Part shown: piece after piece, positions 50,116 to 59,104 of the stretch
Numbering within the stretch: position 1 is the first letter of the stretch
Layout: each line of letters starts with the position of its first letter
Origin: Betaproteobacteria bacterium
Lineage (GTDB): Bacteria > Pseudomonadota > Gammaproteobacteria > Burkholderiales > Burkholderiaceae_C
Length of the DNA: 64,000 nucleotides
Reading direction: 5' to 3'
Assembly: GCA_947453725.1 (NCBI GenBank)
Contig: CANGHH010000017.1
Coordinates: forward strand, 32,001 to 96,000
Notes under the pieces: generated by a model
The model's input: the letters and a program-made list of their open reading frames with translations, nothing else
What the model was told of the DNA's origin: nothing
Databases searched by the model: none
Position numbers and translations under genes: made by a program

Positions 50116-51243
50116 TCAGAGCAGCGCGTTCAGCGCGGTCTCGAAGGTGGCCACGGTGCGGTCGATGTGCTGCAACTTGTCGAGGCCGAACAGGCCCAGG
50201 CGGAAGCTGCGGTAGTCGGCCGGCTCGTCGCAGGCCAGCGGCACGCCGGCGGCGACCTGCAGGCCCTGCGCGGCGAAGGCCTGGGTGTTCTGCCAGTCGG
50301 CCCGGTCGGTGTAGCTGACGACCACGCAAGGCGCCTGGAAACCGGGCGCGGCGACGCTGGCGATGCCCTTGCTCTCCATCAGCGTGCGCACGCGGCGGCC
50401 GAGTTCGATCTGCGCGGCCTTGGCCTGCGCAAAGCCCATCGCCCGCGTCTCGTTCATCGCGTCACGCAAAGCCACCAGGCCGTCGGTCGGGTAGGTCGCG
50501 TGGTAGGCCATCGCGCCCTGCTCGTGGGCTTCCATCATCGCGGCCCACTTCTTCAGGTCGAGCGAAAAGCTGCTGCTGGTGGTCGCCGCCATCAGCGTCT
50601 TGGCGTGCTCGGACAGCATCACCAGACCGGCGCAGGGCGTGCTGCTCCAGCCCTTCTGCGGCGCGCTGATCAGCACGTCGACACCGGTGGCGCGCATGTC
50701 GACCCACATCGCGCCCGAGGCCACGCAGTCCAGCACGAAGAGGCCGCCGTACTCGTGAACGGCAGCCGCGATGGCGACGAGGTGCTCGTCGGGCAGGATC
50801 ATGCCGGCCGAGGTCTCGACGTGCGGCGCGAAGACCACCGCCGGCTGCGTGCTGCGGATGGTGGCGACGATCTCGTCCAGCGGCGCCGGCGCGAAAGGCG
50901 ACCGGGCCGTCGGCGACATCATCCGGGCCTTCAGCACGGTCGACGACGAGGCGACGCCCGCCATGTCGAAGATCTGCGTCCAGCGGTAGCTGAACCAGCC
51001 GTTGCGCACGATCAGCACGTCCTTGCCGCCGGCGAACTGGCGCGCCACGGCTTCCATGCCGAAGCTGCCGCTGCCCGGCACGACCACCGCGCTGGCCGCG
51101 CCATAGACCTCTTTCAGCGTCGCCGAGATGTCCTTCATCACGCCCGAGAACTTCTTCGACATGTGGTTCAGGGCGCGGTCGGTGTAGACCACCGAGTATT
51201 CGAGCAGGCCGTCGGGATCGACGTGGGGCAGCAGTCCGGGCAT
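50116..51243 (-). CDS. Class V aminotransferase (alanine/serine-glyoxylate type)
   Basis: A 375-residue PLP enzyme. It shows VPGSGSFGMEAVARQF for cofactor phosphate, the Asp in GGLFVLDCVASGAM, and the PLP lysine in SAPQKGWSSTPCAG. These are the marks of alanine-glyoxylate and serine-glyoxylate aminotransferases; substrate choice cannot be told. It is divergent from the Xaa-Pro aminopeptidase gene with 104 bases between the starts. Confidence 0.9.
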   Translation of the reverse strand: MPGLLPHVDPDGLLEYSVVYTDRALNHMSKKFSGVMKDISATLKEVYGAASAVVVPGSGSFGMEAVARQFAGGKDVLIVRNGWFSYRWTQIFDMAGVASSSTVLKARMMSPTARSPFAPAPLDEIVATIRSTQPAVVFAPHVETSAGMILPDEHLVAIAAAVHEYGGLFVLDCVASGAMWVDMRATGVDVLISAPQKGWSSTPCAGLVMLSEHAKTLMAATTSSSFSLDLKKWAAMMEAHEQGAMAYHATYPTDGLVALRDAMNETRAMGFAQAKAAQIELGRRVRTLMESKGIASVAAPGFQAPCVVVSYTDRADWQNTQAFAAQGLQVAAGVPLACDEPADYRSFRLGLFGLDKLQHIDRTVATFETALNALL

Positions 51244-51347
51244 GGATTCTCCGAGGGGGTGGCAGTTCGGGCCGCGGAGCTTAGCAGTGCGCCGGCGTGA
51301 AACCGCCCGGATACCTAGAATCGCCCCTTTGCCGCCTGGAGCCGCCC

Positions 51348-53171
51348 ATGGACACCCGCACCTCCCCGATCCGCCTGCGCATCACCCAGCTGCGCGAGGT
51401 GCTGGCCCAGCGCGGCGTGCACGCGCTGCTGGTGCCGTCCAGCGACCCCCACCTCAGCGAATACCTGCCCGGCCATTGGCAAGGCCGGCAGTGGCTGTCG
51501 GGCTTCACCGGGTCGATGGCGACGCTGGTCGTCGCCGCCGACCGCGCAGCGCTGTTCGCCGACAGCCGCTACTGGGTGCAGGCCGCGGCCGAACTCGAAG
51601 GCAGCGGCATCGAACTGGTCAAGATCGCCACCGGCAGCGCCACCGACCACCTCGACTGGCTGGCCCGCCACACGCCGCGCGGCGGCTGCGTGGCGGTGGA
51701 CGGCCAGGTGCTCGGCCTGGCCGCCGCCAAGGCCCTGCAGCAGGCCATGGACGCCGCCGGCGTGCTGCTCCGCAACGACACCGACCTGCTGGCCGAGATC
51801 TGGCCAGAGCGCCCGGCCCTGCCCGCGCAGCCGGTCTACGAACACCGTGCCCCGCACGCGCCGACGCCGCGCGCCGACAAGCTGGCCCAGGTGCGCCGCG
51901 CGATGGCCAGCCGCGGCGCCAGCCAGCACTTCATTTCCACCGTCGACGACATCGCCTGGCTGAGCAATCTGCGCGGCAGCGACGTCAGCTACAACCCGGT
52001 CTTCCTGGCCCACCTGCTGCTGGACCTGACCGGCGGCACGCTCTTCGTCGGCGACGGCAAGATCGGCCCGGCGCTGGCGGCCGTGCTGAAGGCCGACGGC
52101 ATCGAGCTGGCCCCCTACACCCAGGCCGGCGCCGCGCTGGGCCGGCTGGGCGCTGGCGACACGCTGCTGGTCGACCCCAGGCGCATCACCCACGGCCTGC
52201 GCGCGCAGGTCGGCGCGGCCTGCACGGTGGTCGAGGCCATCAACCCCAGCACGCTGCTGAAGAGCCGCAAGACGGCGCAGGAAGCCGCCTTCGTGCGCGA
52301 GGCCATGGCCGAGGACGGCGCCGCGATGTGCGAGTTCTATGCATGGTTCGAGGCCGCGCAGGCGCGTGGCGAACGGATCACCGAGCTGACCATCGACGAG
52401 CAACTGAGCGCCGCGCGGGCGCGCCGGCCGGGCTTCGTCGGCCTGAGCTTTCCGACCATCGCCGGCTTCCAGGCCAACGGCGCGATGCCGCATTACCGCG
52501 CCACCGAGGAGTCGCACGCGGTCATCCAGGTCGAGCCGGGTGAAGGTGGCCTGCTGCTGATCGACAGTGGCGGCCAGTACCTGGGCGGCACCACCGACAT
52601 CACGCGGGTCTGGCCCATCGGCACGGTCAGCGCGGCGATGCAGCGCGACTACACGCTGGTCCTCAAGGGCACCATGAACCTGTCGCGCGCGCGCTTCCCC
52701 AAGGGCACGCCGAGCCCGATGCTCGACAGCCTGGCCCGCGCGCCGCTGTGGGCCGAGGGCATCGAATTCGGCCACGGCACCGGCCACGGCGTGGGCTATT
52801 TCCTGAACGTCCACGAAGGCCCGCAGAGCATCAGCAAGGCCGTCGTCGAGCCGCAGATGGCGATGGAGCCGGGGATGATCACGTCGATCGAACCCGGCGT
52901 CTACCGGCCCGGCCTGTGGGGCGTGCGCATCGAAAACCTGGTGCTCAACGTGCCGGCGGAGACCGCCGAGAACGGCGGCTTCGGCGACTTCCTGGAATTC
53001 GAGACGCTGACGCTGTGCCCGATCGACACCCGCTGCATCGCCAGGGACCTGATGCGCGCCGACGAGATCGCCTGGCTGAACGGCTACCACGCCACGGTGC
53101 GCGAGCGCCTGGCGCCCAAGCTCGGCGGCGAAGCGCTGGCCTGGTTGATCGAGCGCACCGCGCCGATCTGA
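51348..53171 (+). CDS. pepP: Xaa-Pro aminopeptidase, long M24B form
   Basis: A 607-residue peptidase removing N-terminal residues before proline. Two creatinase N-terminal domains (residues 10-150 and 165-315) precede a pita-bread catalytic domain. Metal ligands are visible in LIDSGGQYLGGTTDITR (the two Asp), GTGHGVGYFLNVHEGP (His) and the later Glu residues in SIEPGVY and FLEFETLTL. This three-domain form is the long one, also found in eukaryotic cytosolic enzymes. ATG at 51348 gives a normal N-terminus. Confidence 0.93.
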   Translation: MDTRTSPIRLRITQLREVLAQRGVHALLVPSSDPHLSEYLPGHWQGRQWLSGFTGSMATLVVAADRAALFADSRYWVQAAAELEGSGIELVKIATGSATDHLDWLARHTPRGGCVAVDGQVLGLAAAKALQQAMDAAGVLLRNDTDLLAEIWPERPALPAQPVYEHRAPHAPTPRADKLAQVRRAMASRGASQHFISTVDDIAWLSNLRGSDVSYNPVFLAHLLLDLTGGTLFVGDGKIGPALAAVLKADGIELAPYTQAGAALGRLGAGDTLLVDPRRITHGLRAQVGAACTVVEAINPSTLLKSRKTAQEAAFVREAMAEDGAAMCEFYAWFEAAQARGERITELTIDEQLSAARARRPGFVGLSFPTIAGFQANGAMPHYRATEESHAVIQVEPGEGGLLLIDSGGQYLGGTTDITRVWPIGTVSAAMQRDYTLVLKGTMNLSRARFPKGTPSPMLDSLARAPLWAEGIEFGHGTGHGVGYFLNVHEGPQSISKAVVEPQMAMEPGMITSIEPGVYRPGLWGVRIENLVLNVPAETAENGGFGDFLEFETLTLCPIDTRCIARDLMRADEIAWLNGYHATVRERLAPKLGGEALAWLIERTAPI

Positions 53172-53184
53172 AGGCCGGCGTCAC

Positions 53185-53204
53185 GCAGGGCCGCGCGGCC
53201 CTGC
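53185..53204. terminator. Perfect palindrome between two convergent genes
   Basis: The 20-base perfect palindrome GCAGGGCCGCGCGGCCCTGC lies in the 45-base gap between pepP and dctP. It lacks a T run but is placed to act as a bidirectional terminator or RNA-stability hairpin. Confidence 0.55.
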
Positions 53205-53216
53205 GCGCGCCAGCCC

Positions 53217-54260
53217 TCAAGCCTTGGCGTGTTTCGCGATCAGGTCCTTGGCCGACTTCAGCAGCGCAGCGCCCTTGTAGCCGCGTTTGTCCATGTCGGC
53301 GACCCATTCGTCGTCGACGCGGCTGCTGAGCTTGATGAATTCGTCGGCCTCGGCGGGCGTGAAGGTGTGGATGGTGTTGTTGCGGTCGGTCGCGCTCTTG
53401 CGGCCGACCGGGTCGTTGCCCTGCTGCGTCTTGCCCAGCCAGGCCGAGGTGGCCAGGCCCGAGTTGGCGTCGATGACCTTCTTCAGGTCGGGCGCCAGAC
53501 CCTCGTAGCGGGCCTTGTTCATCGCCATCACGAAGGTGGTGGTGTAGAGCGCCGGGCTGCCCGCCGGAAATTCGCTGTGGAACCGGGTCAGCTCGTGGAC
53601 CTTCACCGAAGGCACGACTTCCCAGGGGATGACGCAGCCGTCGATGGTGCCCTTGCTCAGCGCGTCGGGAATCTGCGGCAGCGGCATGCCCACCGGGATC
53701 GCACCCAGCGACGCCAGCATCTTGGTGGCCTGCCGCGTCGGGCCGCGCAGCTTCATGCCCTTCAGGTCGGCGGCCTTGGTGATGGCCTTGTTGACCGTGT
53801 GGAACATGCCCGGGCCGTGCACGTGCAGGGCCAGCACCTGGGTTTCCTTGAACTCGTCGGGGGCCTGGGTCTGGACGTATTCCCACAGCGCCTTGGAGGT
53901 GGCCTCGGCGTTGTTCATCATGAAGGGCAACTCGAAAGCCTCGATGCGCGGGAAGCGGCCGGCGGTGTTGCCGGGCAGCGTCCAGACGATGTCGACGACG
54001 CCGTCGCGCGCCTGGTCGTAGAGCTGCACCGGCGTGCCGCCGAGCTGCATCGCCGGGTAACCCTCGAACTTGATGCGGCCCCCGCTGTCCTTCTCGACCT
54101 TGTCCATCCACGGCTTGTTCATCGTGAGCCAGACATTGCTCAGCGGGGCCATGAAGGTGTGGAACTTGAGGGTGACGCTTTGCTGCGCGTAGCCGGACAG
54201 GTGCGGCGCACCCAGCACGGTGGCGGCGGCGGCGCCTTGCATGAAAGAGCGGCGTTTCAT
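53217..54260 (-). CDS. dctP: TRAP transporter solute-binding protein (DctP family)
   Basis: A 347-residue periplasmic protein. The N-terminus MKRRSFMQGAAAATVLGAP is a twin-arginine-like export signal, though only KRRSF is visible in the twin-Arg box. The mature protein has VTLKFHTFMAPLSNVW, KLRGPTRQATKMLASLGA and QIPDALSKGTIDGCVIPWE, matching the DctP fold; the Arg in KLRGPTR is the usual carboxylate-binding residue. No membrane subunits are adjacent. A DctQ-DctM pair without its own binding protein lies 5 kb away (59105-60909), so this may be its partner. ATG at 54260 begins the signal. Confidence 0.9.
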   Translation of the reverse strand: MKRRSFMQGAAAATVLGAPHLSGYAQQSVTLKFHTFMAPLSNVWLTMNKPWMDKVEKDSGGRIKFEGYPAMQLGGTPVQLYDQARDGVVDIVWTLPGNTAGRFPRIEAFELPFMMNNAEATSKALWEYVQTQAPDEFKETQVLALHVHGPGMFHTVNKAITKAADLKGMKLRGPTRQATKMLASLGAIPVGMPLPQIPDALSKGTIDGCVIPWEVVPSVKVHELTRFHSEFPAGSPALYTTTFVMAMNKARYEGLAPDLKKVIDANSGLATSAWLGKTQQGNDPVGRKSATDRNNTIHTFTPAEADEFIKLSSRVDDEWVADMDKRGYKGAALLKSAKDLIAKHAKA

Positions 54261-54382
54261 CGGGGGAGTCTCCGGGCGGGTTGAGGCTGCGAACTTAACG
54301 GCGCCGCAGCCCGACCGTGGTCGCGGTTTTCCCTTAGCGTCGACCCCCCGAACCCGGACTGTCACCGTTGAGGAAGCGAACC

Positions 54383-55288
54383 ATGGCCCCGCTGTTGTTG
54401 ATCGCCTTGCTGCTGGGCGGCGTCTGGCTGTGGACGCCCGACGAAGACCGCAGCGCGCTGGAAGCGCGCTATGCCACGCCGCCCAGCCGCTTCGTCGAGG
54501 TCGCCGGCCTGCGGCTGCACCTGCGCGACAGCGGGCCGCGCGACGCCCCGGCGCTGGTCCTGCTGCACGGCTTCGGCGACAGCCTGCTCGGCTGGGAAGC
54601 CTGGGCGCAGGACCTGCAGGCGGATTTCCGCGTCGTCCGCATCGACCTGCCGGGCGCAGCCCTGACCGGTTCCGACCCGGCCGGCGACTACAGCGACGAA
54701 CACGCGGTGCAGCTCCTGCTGGCCTTGATGGACCAGCTGGGCCTGGCCCGGGCCAGCTTCATCGGCCATTCGATGGGCGGCCGCATCGCCTGGCGCTTCG
54801 CCGCCGAGCAGCCGCAGCGCGTGCAGCGCCTGGTGCTGCTGGCGCCCGACGGCTTTGCCAGCCCCGGCTTCGAATATGGCAAGACGCCCGAGTTCGGCCC
54901 CGGCCTGGGCCTGATGGCCTTCGTGCTGCCGCGGGTCGCGGTGCGCCTGAGCCTGGCGCCGGCCTATGCCGACCCCGGCCGCATCACCGACGAGGCCGTG
55001 GACCGCCTGTGGCACCTGGTGCGCGCCCCGGGGGTGCGCGACGCGATGCTGGTCCGGCTGCGCGGCTGGGTCCCGCAAGACCCGACGGCGCGTCTGGGCC
55101 GCATCACCGCGCCCACGCTGCTGCTGTGGGGCGAGCAGGACGCGATGATCCCGGTGGCGAATGCGCAGGACTACCTGCGCGCCATCCCGAACGCCCGGCT
55201 GGTGACTCTGCCCGGCGTCGGCCACCTGCCGCAGCAGGAAGCGCCCGCGGCGTCCTTGCCGGCGGTGCGCGACTTCCTGCTGCGCTGA
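54383..55288 (+). CDS. Alpha/beta hydrolase with N-terminal membrane anchor
   Basis: A 301-residue hydrolase. A short hydrophobic N-terminus (MAPLLLIALLLGGVWLW) is a signal anchor. The alpha/beta fold has oxyanion LLHGFGDSLLGW, nucleophile Ser in GHSMGGRIAW, Asp in LLWGEQDAMIP and His in LPGVGHLPQQE. Activity could be esterase, lipase or C-C hydrolase. AGGAAG six bases before ATG 54383 fixes the start over an upstream TTG. Confidence 0.9.
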   Translation: MAPLLLIALLLGGVWLWTPDEDRSALEARYATPPSRFVEVAGLRLHLRDSGPRDAPALVLLHGFGDSLLGWEAWAQDLQADFRVVRIDLPGAALTGSDPAGDYSDEHAVQLLLALMDQLGLARASFIGHSMGGRIAWRFAAEQPQRVQRLVLLAPDGFASPGFEYGKTPEFGPGLGLMAFVLPRVAVRLSLAPAYADPGRITDEAVDRLWHLVRAPGVRDAMLVRLRGWVPQDPTARLGRITAPTLLLWGEQDAMIPVANAQDYLRAIPNARLVTLPGVGHLPQQEAPAASLPAVRDFLLR

Positions 55289-55314
55289 AGCCTGCGCGGG
55301 CGCACCGGCTCCAC

Positions 55315-55355
55315 TTGACATGGCCGTCGGCCACGGTCTAAAGTGATATCACTTT
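55315..55355 (+). promoter_or_regulatory. Promoter with a perfect 16-bp operator palindrome for the SPFH operon
   Basis: A consensus -35 TTGACA (55315-55320) is followed by a -10-like TCTAAA or TAAAGT about 16-18 bases later. The -10 overlaps the perfect palindrome AAAGTGATATCACTTT (55340-55355). A protein bound there would block RNA polymerase. The ribbon-helix-helix protein encoded two genes along is the obvious candidate repressor. Among the regions I examined this is the best sigma-70 promoter. Confidence 0.8.
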
Positions 55356-55373
55356 GACATCAAGGAACCGGCC

Positions 55374-56288
55374 ATGAACACCAGCACCCTGCGCCCATCC
55401 GTCACGCAAACGGCCTTGCGCGAAAAGCAGCGGCTGTCACTGCCCGGGCTGCCGATGTTCCTGCTGGCGCTGGCCCTGGCGACGGCGGCGGCGTTCGGCA
55501 TCTACCGGGCTGCGTCGCATGAACAGTTGGGCGCGCTGTGGCTGGCAGCCGGCGTGCCGGTGGCGGTGTTCATCGTGGCCGGCCTGTACATGCTCCAGCC
55601 CAACGAGGCCGCCATCCTGACCTTCTTCGGCCGCTACAGCGGCACCGACCGCGGCCAGGGCTTGCGCTGGAGCAACCCTCTGCTGGTCAAGCGCAAGCTG
55701 TCGCTGCGGGCGCGCAACTTCAACGCACCCACGCTGAAGGTGAACGACCAGCGCGGCAACCCCATCGAGATCAGCGCTGCACTGGTGTGGAACGTGCAGG
55801 ACACCGCCCAGGCGGCCTTCGAGGTGGAAGACTTCGAGCGCTACGTCCAGGTGCAAACCGAAGCCGCGCTGCGCCACCTGGCTTCGCAATACCCCTACGA
55901 CGAAGGCGAGCAGGACGGCCACGATGTGATCACGCTGCGCGGCGGCATGGACGTGGTGTCCGAAGCGCTGCGCGTCGAGTTGCAGGCGCGCTGCGCCAGG
56001 GCCGGCGTGCAGGTGCAGGACGCGCGGCTGACGCACCTGGCCTACGCCGCCGAGATCGCGCAGGTGATGCTGCGCCGCCAGCAGGCCGAAGCCATCATCT
56101 CGGCGCGGCACAAGATCGTGCAGGGCGCGGTGGGCATGGTCGAAGCGGCGCTGAAGGGATTGTCCGAGCGCAACGTGGTGGTGCTGGACGACGAGCGCAA
56201 GGCGGCCATGGTGTCCAACCTGCTGGTGGTGCTGTGCAGCGACCGCGACACGCAGCCGGTGGTGAACGCCGGCACGCTCTACAACTGA
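55374..56288 (+). CDS. SPFH-domain membrane protein (stomatin/prohibitin-like)
   Basis: A 304-residue inner-membrane protein. Two N-terminal hydrophobic segments (residues 24-47 and 53-73) lead into an SPFH domain beginning [20 protein letters not shown], then a helical region ([20 protein letters not shown]) and the end GTLYN. Proteins of this family assemble in membrane microdomains. It is followed 27 bases later by a small ribbon-helix-helix gene, a pairing I recall in other proteobacteria. A good AAGGA ribosome site precedes the ATG. Confidence 0.9.
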   Translation: MNTSTLRPSVTQTALREKQRLSLPGLPMFLLALALATAAAFGIYRAASHEQLGALWLAAGVPVAVFIVAGLYMLQPNEAAILTFFGRYSGTDRGQGLRWSNPLLVKRKLSLRARNFNAPTLKVNDQRGNPIEISAALVWNVQDTAQAAFEVEDFERYVQVQTEAALRHLASQYPYDEGEQDGHDVITLRGGMDVVSEALRVELQARCARAGVQVQDARLTHLAYAAEIAQVMLRRQQAEAIISARHKIVQGAVGMVEAALKGLSERNVVVLDDERKAAMVSNLLVVLCSDRDTQPVVNAGTLYN

Positions 56289-56315
56289 ACGCCCGCAACG
56301 ACCCGCAGCCGCTAC

Positions 56316-56534
56316 ATGGCCAGTCCGGGCAAGAAGGCTTTCGCCTTGCGCATCGACCCGGCCCTGTGGGCCGAGATCGAACGCCTGGCCGCGCAGGACT
56401 TGCGCAGCGCCAACGCGGAAGTCGAGTTCCTGCTGCGCGAAGCCCTGGCGCGCCGCGGGGTGCGGGTCAAGGCCGCGGCGCCGCGCAGTGGCGGGCAGGA
56501 CGACGTTGAAGGCAGCAGCGGCAGCGCCAAGTAA
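56316..56534 (+). CDS. Small Arc-type ribbon-helix-helix protein
   Basis: A 72-residue protein. The core KAFALRIDPALWAEIERLAA-like strand-helix followed by SANAEVEFLLREALARRG fits an Arc/MetJ-type ribbon-helix-helix DNA-binding dimer. The last 20 residues are a disordered Gly/Ser tail. It sits directly downstream of the SPFH gene and may repress the promoter through the AAAGTGATATCACTTT palindrome, which is inference. Similar genes are sometimes named HicB-family antitoxins, but no toxin gene is here. Confidence 0.85.
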   Translation: MASPGKKAFALRIDPALWAEIERLAAQDLRSANAEVEFLLREALARRGVRVKAAAPRSGGQDDVEGSSGSAK

Positions 56535-56566
56535 AACGCCGGCCCTGGGGCCGGCGATGAACTTTG

Positions 56567-56595
56567 CAGGCACCCGGCCGAAGCCGGGCTGCCTG
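56567..56595. terminator. GC hairpin with UUCG-type loop between convergent genes
   Basis: Stem CAGGCA-CCCGGC pairs with GCCGGG-TGCCTG around a 4-base loop. On the minus strand the loop reads TTCG, a very stable tetraloop, just after the end of the lipoprotein gene at 56600. A second GC stem lies at 56537-56556 after the ribbon-helix-helix gene. Neither has a T run. Confidence 0.55.
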
Positions 56596-56599
56596 AACG

Positions 56600-58999
56600 C
56601 TAGATGCGCGAAGAAACCGGTGCTGGCGGCAGCGCGGCGCCACCAGGGCCGGCCTTGTAGGTCAGCGGGCTGATCGCCTCCTGCTGGCCCACACCTGGTT
56701 TGCTCCAGTCGCACACGCCGCCGGTGAAGACGGCCTGCAGACGGGACTGCTGCGCAGCGGTGAAGGTGATGCCGGTGTAGTCGCCGAATGCGATCGGCTT
56801 CAGCTGGCACTTCAGGATGTTTTCCTGCACCGAACCACCGGCCACCTGCCGGGGTGAGGCGCGCGGAATCAGCCGAGGGTCGGCGTTGCAGACCGCCGGG
56901 TCGGTGATCTTGTTGGCGAAGTTCACGTCGCTGGACAGGTAGCAGAGGTCCACCGCCGCAGCCGGCTTGGCGGCGATCACCTGGGCCTGGGTGCGCTCGC
57001 CGTTCAGCCAGCTCTTGGGCGCGCTGGTCAGCAGGGCACTGAGCCAGGTGTCCATGGTGGTCAGCGAAGCCACGGTGACCGCATTGGTCTGTGCTGCCGT
57101 CACCGGCGTCAGCGAATAGCCGTAGCGCCAGATGACCTGGTTGCCGCTGTTGCCACCATTGGCTGCAGCGATGCGGGCGCGCTGCGAATAGCTGCGCCAG
57201 TACTGGTGGATACCGTACTGGCCCAGCGCCGGGTTGCCGTAGACCTCGTCGTAACCGCGCGAGTCGATGATGGGCAGCTTGCCCTGGTTCTTGCCGCTGC
57301 CCAGGATGCCGCTCTTGTAGGCGATGTCCAAAGCCGGCGCGTCGGCCACCGCGCGGGCAGCGCTGAAGTTCGCGTCCACGTCATAGCCGCCGATCTTTTC
57401 GTTCAGTGTGACGAACTCTTCGGGTGTGATGGTCTTGGACAACAGCGCGCCCAATCCGTACTGCACACCGACGTTGTCGATGGTGGTCAGCGCGCGCTTG
57501 CTGCCGCTGGCCAGCCCCGCCGTGGTGCCCCAGACGGCCACCGACAGGTCGGCGTCGCCGCAGCGCGGGCCGTTCGGGTTGGCCACGGGGTCATAGACTT
57601 GCGAGGCCGGCAGTTGGCAGTTGTTGCGCGCAGCGCCGCCCACGACCAGTGCACCGGTCGTGTTGTCGGCCACCACCAGGGGCACGTAGTTGCCGGGCTT
57701 GCCGTTGGTGCCGAACAGGTTGTTCCAGCCATGGCAGGCGGTGTGGTCCAGATGGCCGTTGATCGCGGTCTTCTTGGCATTGATCTGCGCCGGCGTCAGG
57801 CCCGCATTGAGCGCCTGCCACTCGGGACCGGTGTAGAAGTTCACCAGCAACACGCAGTCGGTGACCTCCAGGCCCGTGCTGATGCTGTCGGGGTAGTCGC
57901 AGCTGGGCTGCAGGCCGTCGAGCAAGCCGGGGAAGGTCGAGGCGATGGTGTTCTGCTGGATCGAGCCGCCCGAGCAGCCGTTGCCCAGGGTGTACTTGAT
58001 CTGGCCGTAGCTCCGCGTGATGTGCTCTTTCATCATCATCAGCGTCTCGGCCACCAGCACGCGGTTCGAGTTGTAGAGCGAGTCGGTCAGGCTGTTGTCG
58101 ACGACCATGAAGCCGCGCGACAGCGCCGCGTCGTCGGCCCAGTTCTGCTCGGTGCGGTATTGCAGACGCGGCTGGCCGGTGCTGGCCCCGAAGCTGTAGA
58201 CGACCTTGCCGTTCCACTGCGCCTGCGGCGCCAGCGGGGTCCAGGCGGTGGTCTTGGTCGGGTCGAAGAGCACGGCGATGTCGTAGATGCCGCGGTTGAT
58301 GGTGCCGCGTTCGACGCGCACGATATAGGGCACGGTGACGCCGGCCGTGGTCGTCGTCGTGGCCAGGTCGGTGGGCGTCACGCCCACCGTGTAGGGCTTG
58401 AAGCAGTTGTTGGCCGCAGCCACGGCCGGCGGGCTGGGGTCGGGCAGCGCTGTTGAACAGCCTGCCGTGGTCGTGCGGTAGAAGAGCTTGTATTCGGTGG
58501 CGATGTTGCATTGCGCATCGATGGCGGCGGTGCTCAGGCCGCTGGCATTGCTGCCCGGGGTGTTGCCGCTGGCGGCCACTGCGGTGGGCGTGGCGCAGAC
58601 CCAGGGCATGGATTGCGACGCCAGCAGCACCGGGCCGCCGATCGGCGCGTTGGTGATGGTCAGCGTGGCGCCGGCGAACTGGCCGTCCGAGGCGCGCGCC
58701 CGCAGCGTGTTGGTGCCCGTCTTCAGGCCCTTGACGACGCCCAGGATGCGGCCGTCGCTGCCCTTGGCGAAGCTCGAGCTGATGTTGGTGTCGTCCAGGT
58801 CGACCACCAGCGAGGTGGCGCTGGCGCCGGCCGGCAGGGTGATTTCAACCAGTGCCGAACCGCCGCTGATCAGGTCGGCGCGGTTGGACAGCGTCGTGAT
58901 CGTGGTGTCGCCGGGCAAGGGGTCGCTGCTGTTGCAGGCGGCCAGCAAAGCCAAGGCGCCGAGCGCAGCCCAGCGGGCCGCGAGGGGGTGTCGTTTCAT
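56600..58999 (-). CDS. Large secreted hydrolase-like lipoprotein (DUF6351-like)
   Basis: A 799-residue lipoprotein: signal peptide with lipobox LLAAC and lipidated Cys22. After an Ig-like N-terminal domain (about residues 30-118) comes a large domain whose GCSGG (residues 341-345, candidate nucleophile Ser343) looks like an alpha/beta hydrolase nucleophile elbow, followed by GLLDGLQPSCDYPDS. Several Cys pairs suggest disulfides. I believe this corresponds to the uncharacterised DUF6351 family common in Burkholderiales, but that is from memory. Possible substrates are esters or polyesters outside the cell. ATG at 58999 begins the signal peptide. Confidence 0.72.
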   Translation of the reverse strand: MKRHPLAARWAALGALALLAACNSSDPLPGDTTITTLSNRADLISGGSALVEITLPAGASATSLVVDLDDTNISSSFAKGSDGRILGVVKGLKTGTNTLRARASDGQFAGATLTITNAPIGGPVLLASQSMPWVCATPTAVAASGNTPGSNASGLSTAAIDAQCNIATEYKLFYRTTTAGCSTALPDPSPPAVAAANNCFKPYTVGVTPTDLATTTTTAGVTVPYIVRVERGTINRGIYDIAVLFDPTKTTAWTPLAPQAQWNGKVVYSFGASTGQPRLQYRTEQNWADDAALSRGFMVVDNSLTDSLYNSNRVLVAETLMMMKEHITRSYGQIKYTLGNGCSGGSIQQNTIASTFPGLLDGLQPSCDYPDSISTGLEVTDCVLLVNFYTGPEWQALNAGLTPAQINAKKTAINGHLDHTACHGWNNLFGTNGKPGNYVPLVVADNTTGALVVGGAARNNCQLPASQVYDPVANPNGPRCGDADLSVAVWGTTAGLASGSKRALTTIDNVGVQYGLGALLSKTITPEEFVTLNEKIGGYDVDANFSAARAVADAPALDIAYKSGILGSGKNQGKLPIIDSRGYDEVYGNPALGQYGIHQYWRSYSQRARIAAANGGNSGNQVIWRYGYSLTPVTAAQTNAVTVASLTTMDTWLSALLTSAPKSWLNGERTQAQVIAAKPAAAVDLCYLSSDVNFANKITDPAVCNADPRLIPRASPRQVAGGSVQENILKCQLKPIAFGDYTGITFTAAQQSRLQAVFTGGVCDWSKPGVGQQEAISPLTYKAGPGGAALPPAPVSSRI

Positions 59000-59104
59000 G
59001 TCTTGTCTCCAGGTGCCGGCGCGGTACATGCCATGCCGATCGCGCACCGATGATGAGACTTGCCCACAAGGTTGACTACTTCGGCCTATCCCTTAGTCGA
59101 AGCG

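Noticed and set aside
56316..56534. The ribbon-helix-helix protein as the antitoxin of a toxin-antitoxin module
   Set aside because: No small toxin-like gene is next to it; its neighbours are an SPFH gene and a convergent lipoprotein gene.
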